14,485 bases of DNA from Clostridia bacterium. GTDB taxonomy: Bacteria; Bacillota; Clostridia; Oscillospirales; CAG-382. The translations under genes and the position numbers were made by a program. Position 1 is the stretch's first letter. The number at the start of each line of letters is the position of its first letter. Under the pieces are notes generated by a model. That model made no database searches. It was not told the DNA's origin and saw only the letters and a program-made list of their open reading frames with translations. Of this stretch, positions 13,335 through 14,485 are shown in pieces. Location: the NCBI GenBank assembly GCA_900757905.1, contig CAAEPN010000245.1, positions 1 to 14,485 on the forward strand. Direction: 5' to 3'.

Positions 13335-14485
13335 TTAGCAAACCACGATGTTGACAAGCTTGTCCGGAACGGCGATCTCCTTGACGATCGTCTTGCCTTC
13401 AAACTGCTTTGCAAAGCGTTCGTCGGCCTTGACGGCGGCAATGGCGTCTTCTTTGGATAAACCGGCGGCAAGCGTAATGGTGCCTTTGAACTTGCCGGAA
13501 ATCTGAACGGCAATCTCTACCGTGCTGTCAACCGTCTTGGACGGGTCGTATTCCGGCCACTCGGCAAGCGACGCAAACGACTTTTCGCCGCAGGTCTCGT
13601 GCCACATTTCTTCGGCAAGATGCGGAGCAAACGGGCAGACAAGGCGAATAAAGACGTTTAATTCATCGGCAGTCAGCGAACCGTGATCGTAAATTTCATT
13701 GATGAGCGACATCATGGCGGCGATAGCCGTGTTCATTTTGAGCGTTTCGATGTCCTCGGTGACCTTCTTAATGGTCTTGTGGAACGAGCTTTCAAGCTCC
13801 GGCGTCACGCCCGTGCCTTTTACCAGTTCAGTCAACCCTGCAAAGCGCTCTAAGAAGCGTTTGCAGCCCTTGATGCTCTGGCTCGACCACGGAGCGGATT
13901 TTTCGAAATCGCCGATGAACATTTCGTATAAACGCATGGTGTCGGCACCGTATTCGTTAATGATATCGTCCGGATTGACGACGTTTCCGCGCGATTTGGA
14001 CATCTTTTCGCCGTTTTCGCCCAAAATCATGCCATGAGAAGTGCGCTTGGCATACGGTTCGGGGCAGGAGAGAACGCCGATATCGTATAAGAACTTCGCC
14101 CAAAAGCGCGAATATAAAAGGTGAAGCGTGGTATGCTCCATACCGCCGTTGTACCAATCGACCGGCATCCAATAATCCAGCGCTTCCTTGGAGGCAAGCG
14201 CCTTATCGTTATGCGGATCGCAATAGCGCAAGAAGTACCACGACGAACCGGCCCACTGCGGCATGGTGTCGGTCTCGCGTCTAGCCTTGCCGCCGCATTT
14301 CGGACAGGTGCATTCGATCCAATCGGTGAGCGACGCAAGCGGACTTTCACCGTCCGTGCCGGGCTCATACGATTTGACCTCGGGCAGCTTGAGCGGCAGC
14401 TCTTCTTCGGGAACAGGAACCCAGCCGCACTTATCGCATTCGACAAGCGGAATCGGCTCGCCCCAGTATCTCTGACGGGAGAATA
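13335..14485 (-). CDS. leuS: Leucyl-tRNA synthetase, C-terminal part (partial)
   Basis: The frame stays open to the window edge; 382 codons of the 3' part are visible, and the N-terminal part is outside. LeuRS charges tRNA-Leu with leucine using ATP in the cytoplasm. Visible signatures are RYWGEPIP (fragment residues 5-12), a CDKC and CTCPKC zinc-type cluster (16-63), the class I block ETDTMPQWAGSSWYFLRY after it, and the catalytic KMSKS loop (about 160-164, KMSKSRGN). The anticodon-binding helical domain and the C-terminal tRNA-binding domain follow, ending KLVNIVVC, as in bacterial LeuRS. Nothing suggests truncation other than the window edge. No convincing terminator lies between its stop and rpsU, so some readthrough into rpsU is possible. 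Confidence 0.97.
   Translation of the reverse strand, partial: FSRQRYWGEPIPLVECDKCGWVPVPEEELPLKLPEVKSYEPGTDGESPLASLTDWIECTCPKCGGKARRETDTMPQWAGSSWYFLRYCDPHNDKALASKEALDYWMPVDWYNGGMEHTTLHLLYSRFWAKFLYDIGVLSCPEPYAKRTSHGMILGENGEKMSKSRGNVVNPDDIINEYGADTMRLYEMFIGDFEKSAPWSSQSIKGCKRFLERFAGLTELVKGTGVTPELESSFHKTIKKVTEDIETLKMNTAIAAMMSLINEIYDHGSLTADELNVFIRLVCPFAPHLAEEMWHETCGEKSFASLAEWPEYDPSKTVDSTVEIAVQISGKFKGTITLAAGLSKEDAIAAVKADERFAKQFEGKTIVKEIAVPDKLVNIVVC

Noticed and set aside
1..14485. CRISPR arrays or insertion-sequence transposases
   Set aside because: No regularly spaced direct repeats with unique spacers and no transposase-like protein are present; the repeats are hairpin modules and E2.

Overview
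The window looks like chromosomal DNA of a spore-forming member of the Clostridia (Bacillota) of medium G+C. The evidence is a BlaI/M56 repressor-sensor pair, a collagen-like protein of the BclA/exosporium type, a TIGR04086-like four-helix membrane protein, Gram-positive style promoters and ribosome binding sites, and LeuRS and S21 sequences of bacterial type. Genus cannot be fixed from the sequence alone.

Layout. 1-365: a mosaic of short hairpins, copy A of a dispersed repeat. 366-2576 (+): an autoregulated blaI-like repressor, with two palindromic operators in its promoter, overlapping a BlaR1-like M56 membrane metalloprotease by 4 bp. 2598-2848: a hairpin, then a structured ~184 bp element (call it E2), lying between converging genes. 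2849-6410 (-): two overlapping ABC exporter half-transporters that by motif form a heterodimer with one degenerate ATP site. 6582-7031 (+): a small membrane protein, divergent from the ABC operon and ending in a strong terminator. 7067-7287: more hairpins, a recurrent TTTTATGC octamer and a promoter. 7288-10296 (+): a 1002-residue GH99/WbsX-like protein with beta-sandwich flanks and a stalk-like C-terminus. 10297-10591: a second E2 copy in opposite orientation, again between converging genes and bracketed by near-identical terminator hairpins. 10592-11647 (-): a Cys-rich collagen-like protein. 11648-12900: more than 1.2 kb without a credible gene, holding hairpin modules, an unexplained inverted-repeat structure, an AT-richer tract and copy B of the mosaic. 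13001-13177 (-): rpsU (S21). 13335-14485 (-): the 3' part of leuS, cut by the window edge.

How it fits together. leuS and rpsU are core genes; the rest is accessory in character. The M56/BlaI pair should sense an extracytoplasmic signal, but its outer domain does not look like the penicillin-binding sensor of BlaR1, and there is no beta-lactamase nearby. Its only visible target is its own promoter. The ABC pair is probably a drug or lipid-type exporter and shows no copy of the BlaI operator.

The most unusual content is in the spacers. One part is a two-copy, inverted, strongly structured E2 element placed tail-to-tail between genes. The other is a modular family of short perfect hairpins, many sharing the core GCGAAGC, a sequence known to form an exceptionally stable DNA mini-hairpin. 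The modules differ in stem sequence but keep pairing. Whether these are mobile elements, terminators, non-coding RNAs or nucleoid/recombination sites cannot be settled here.
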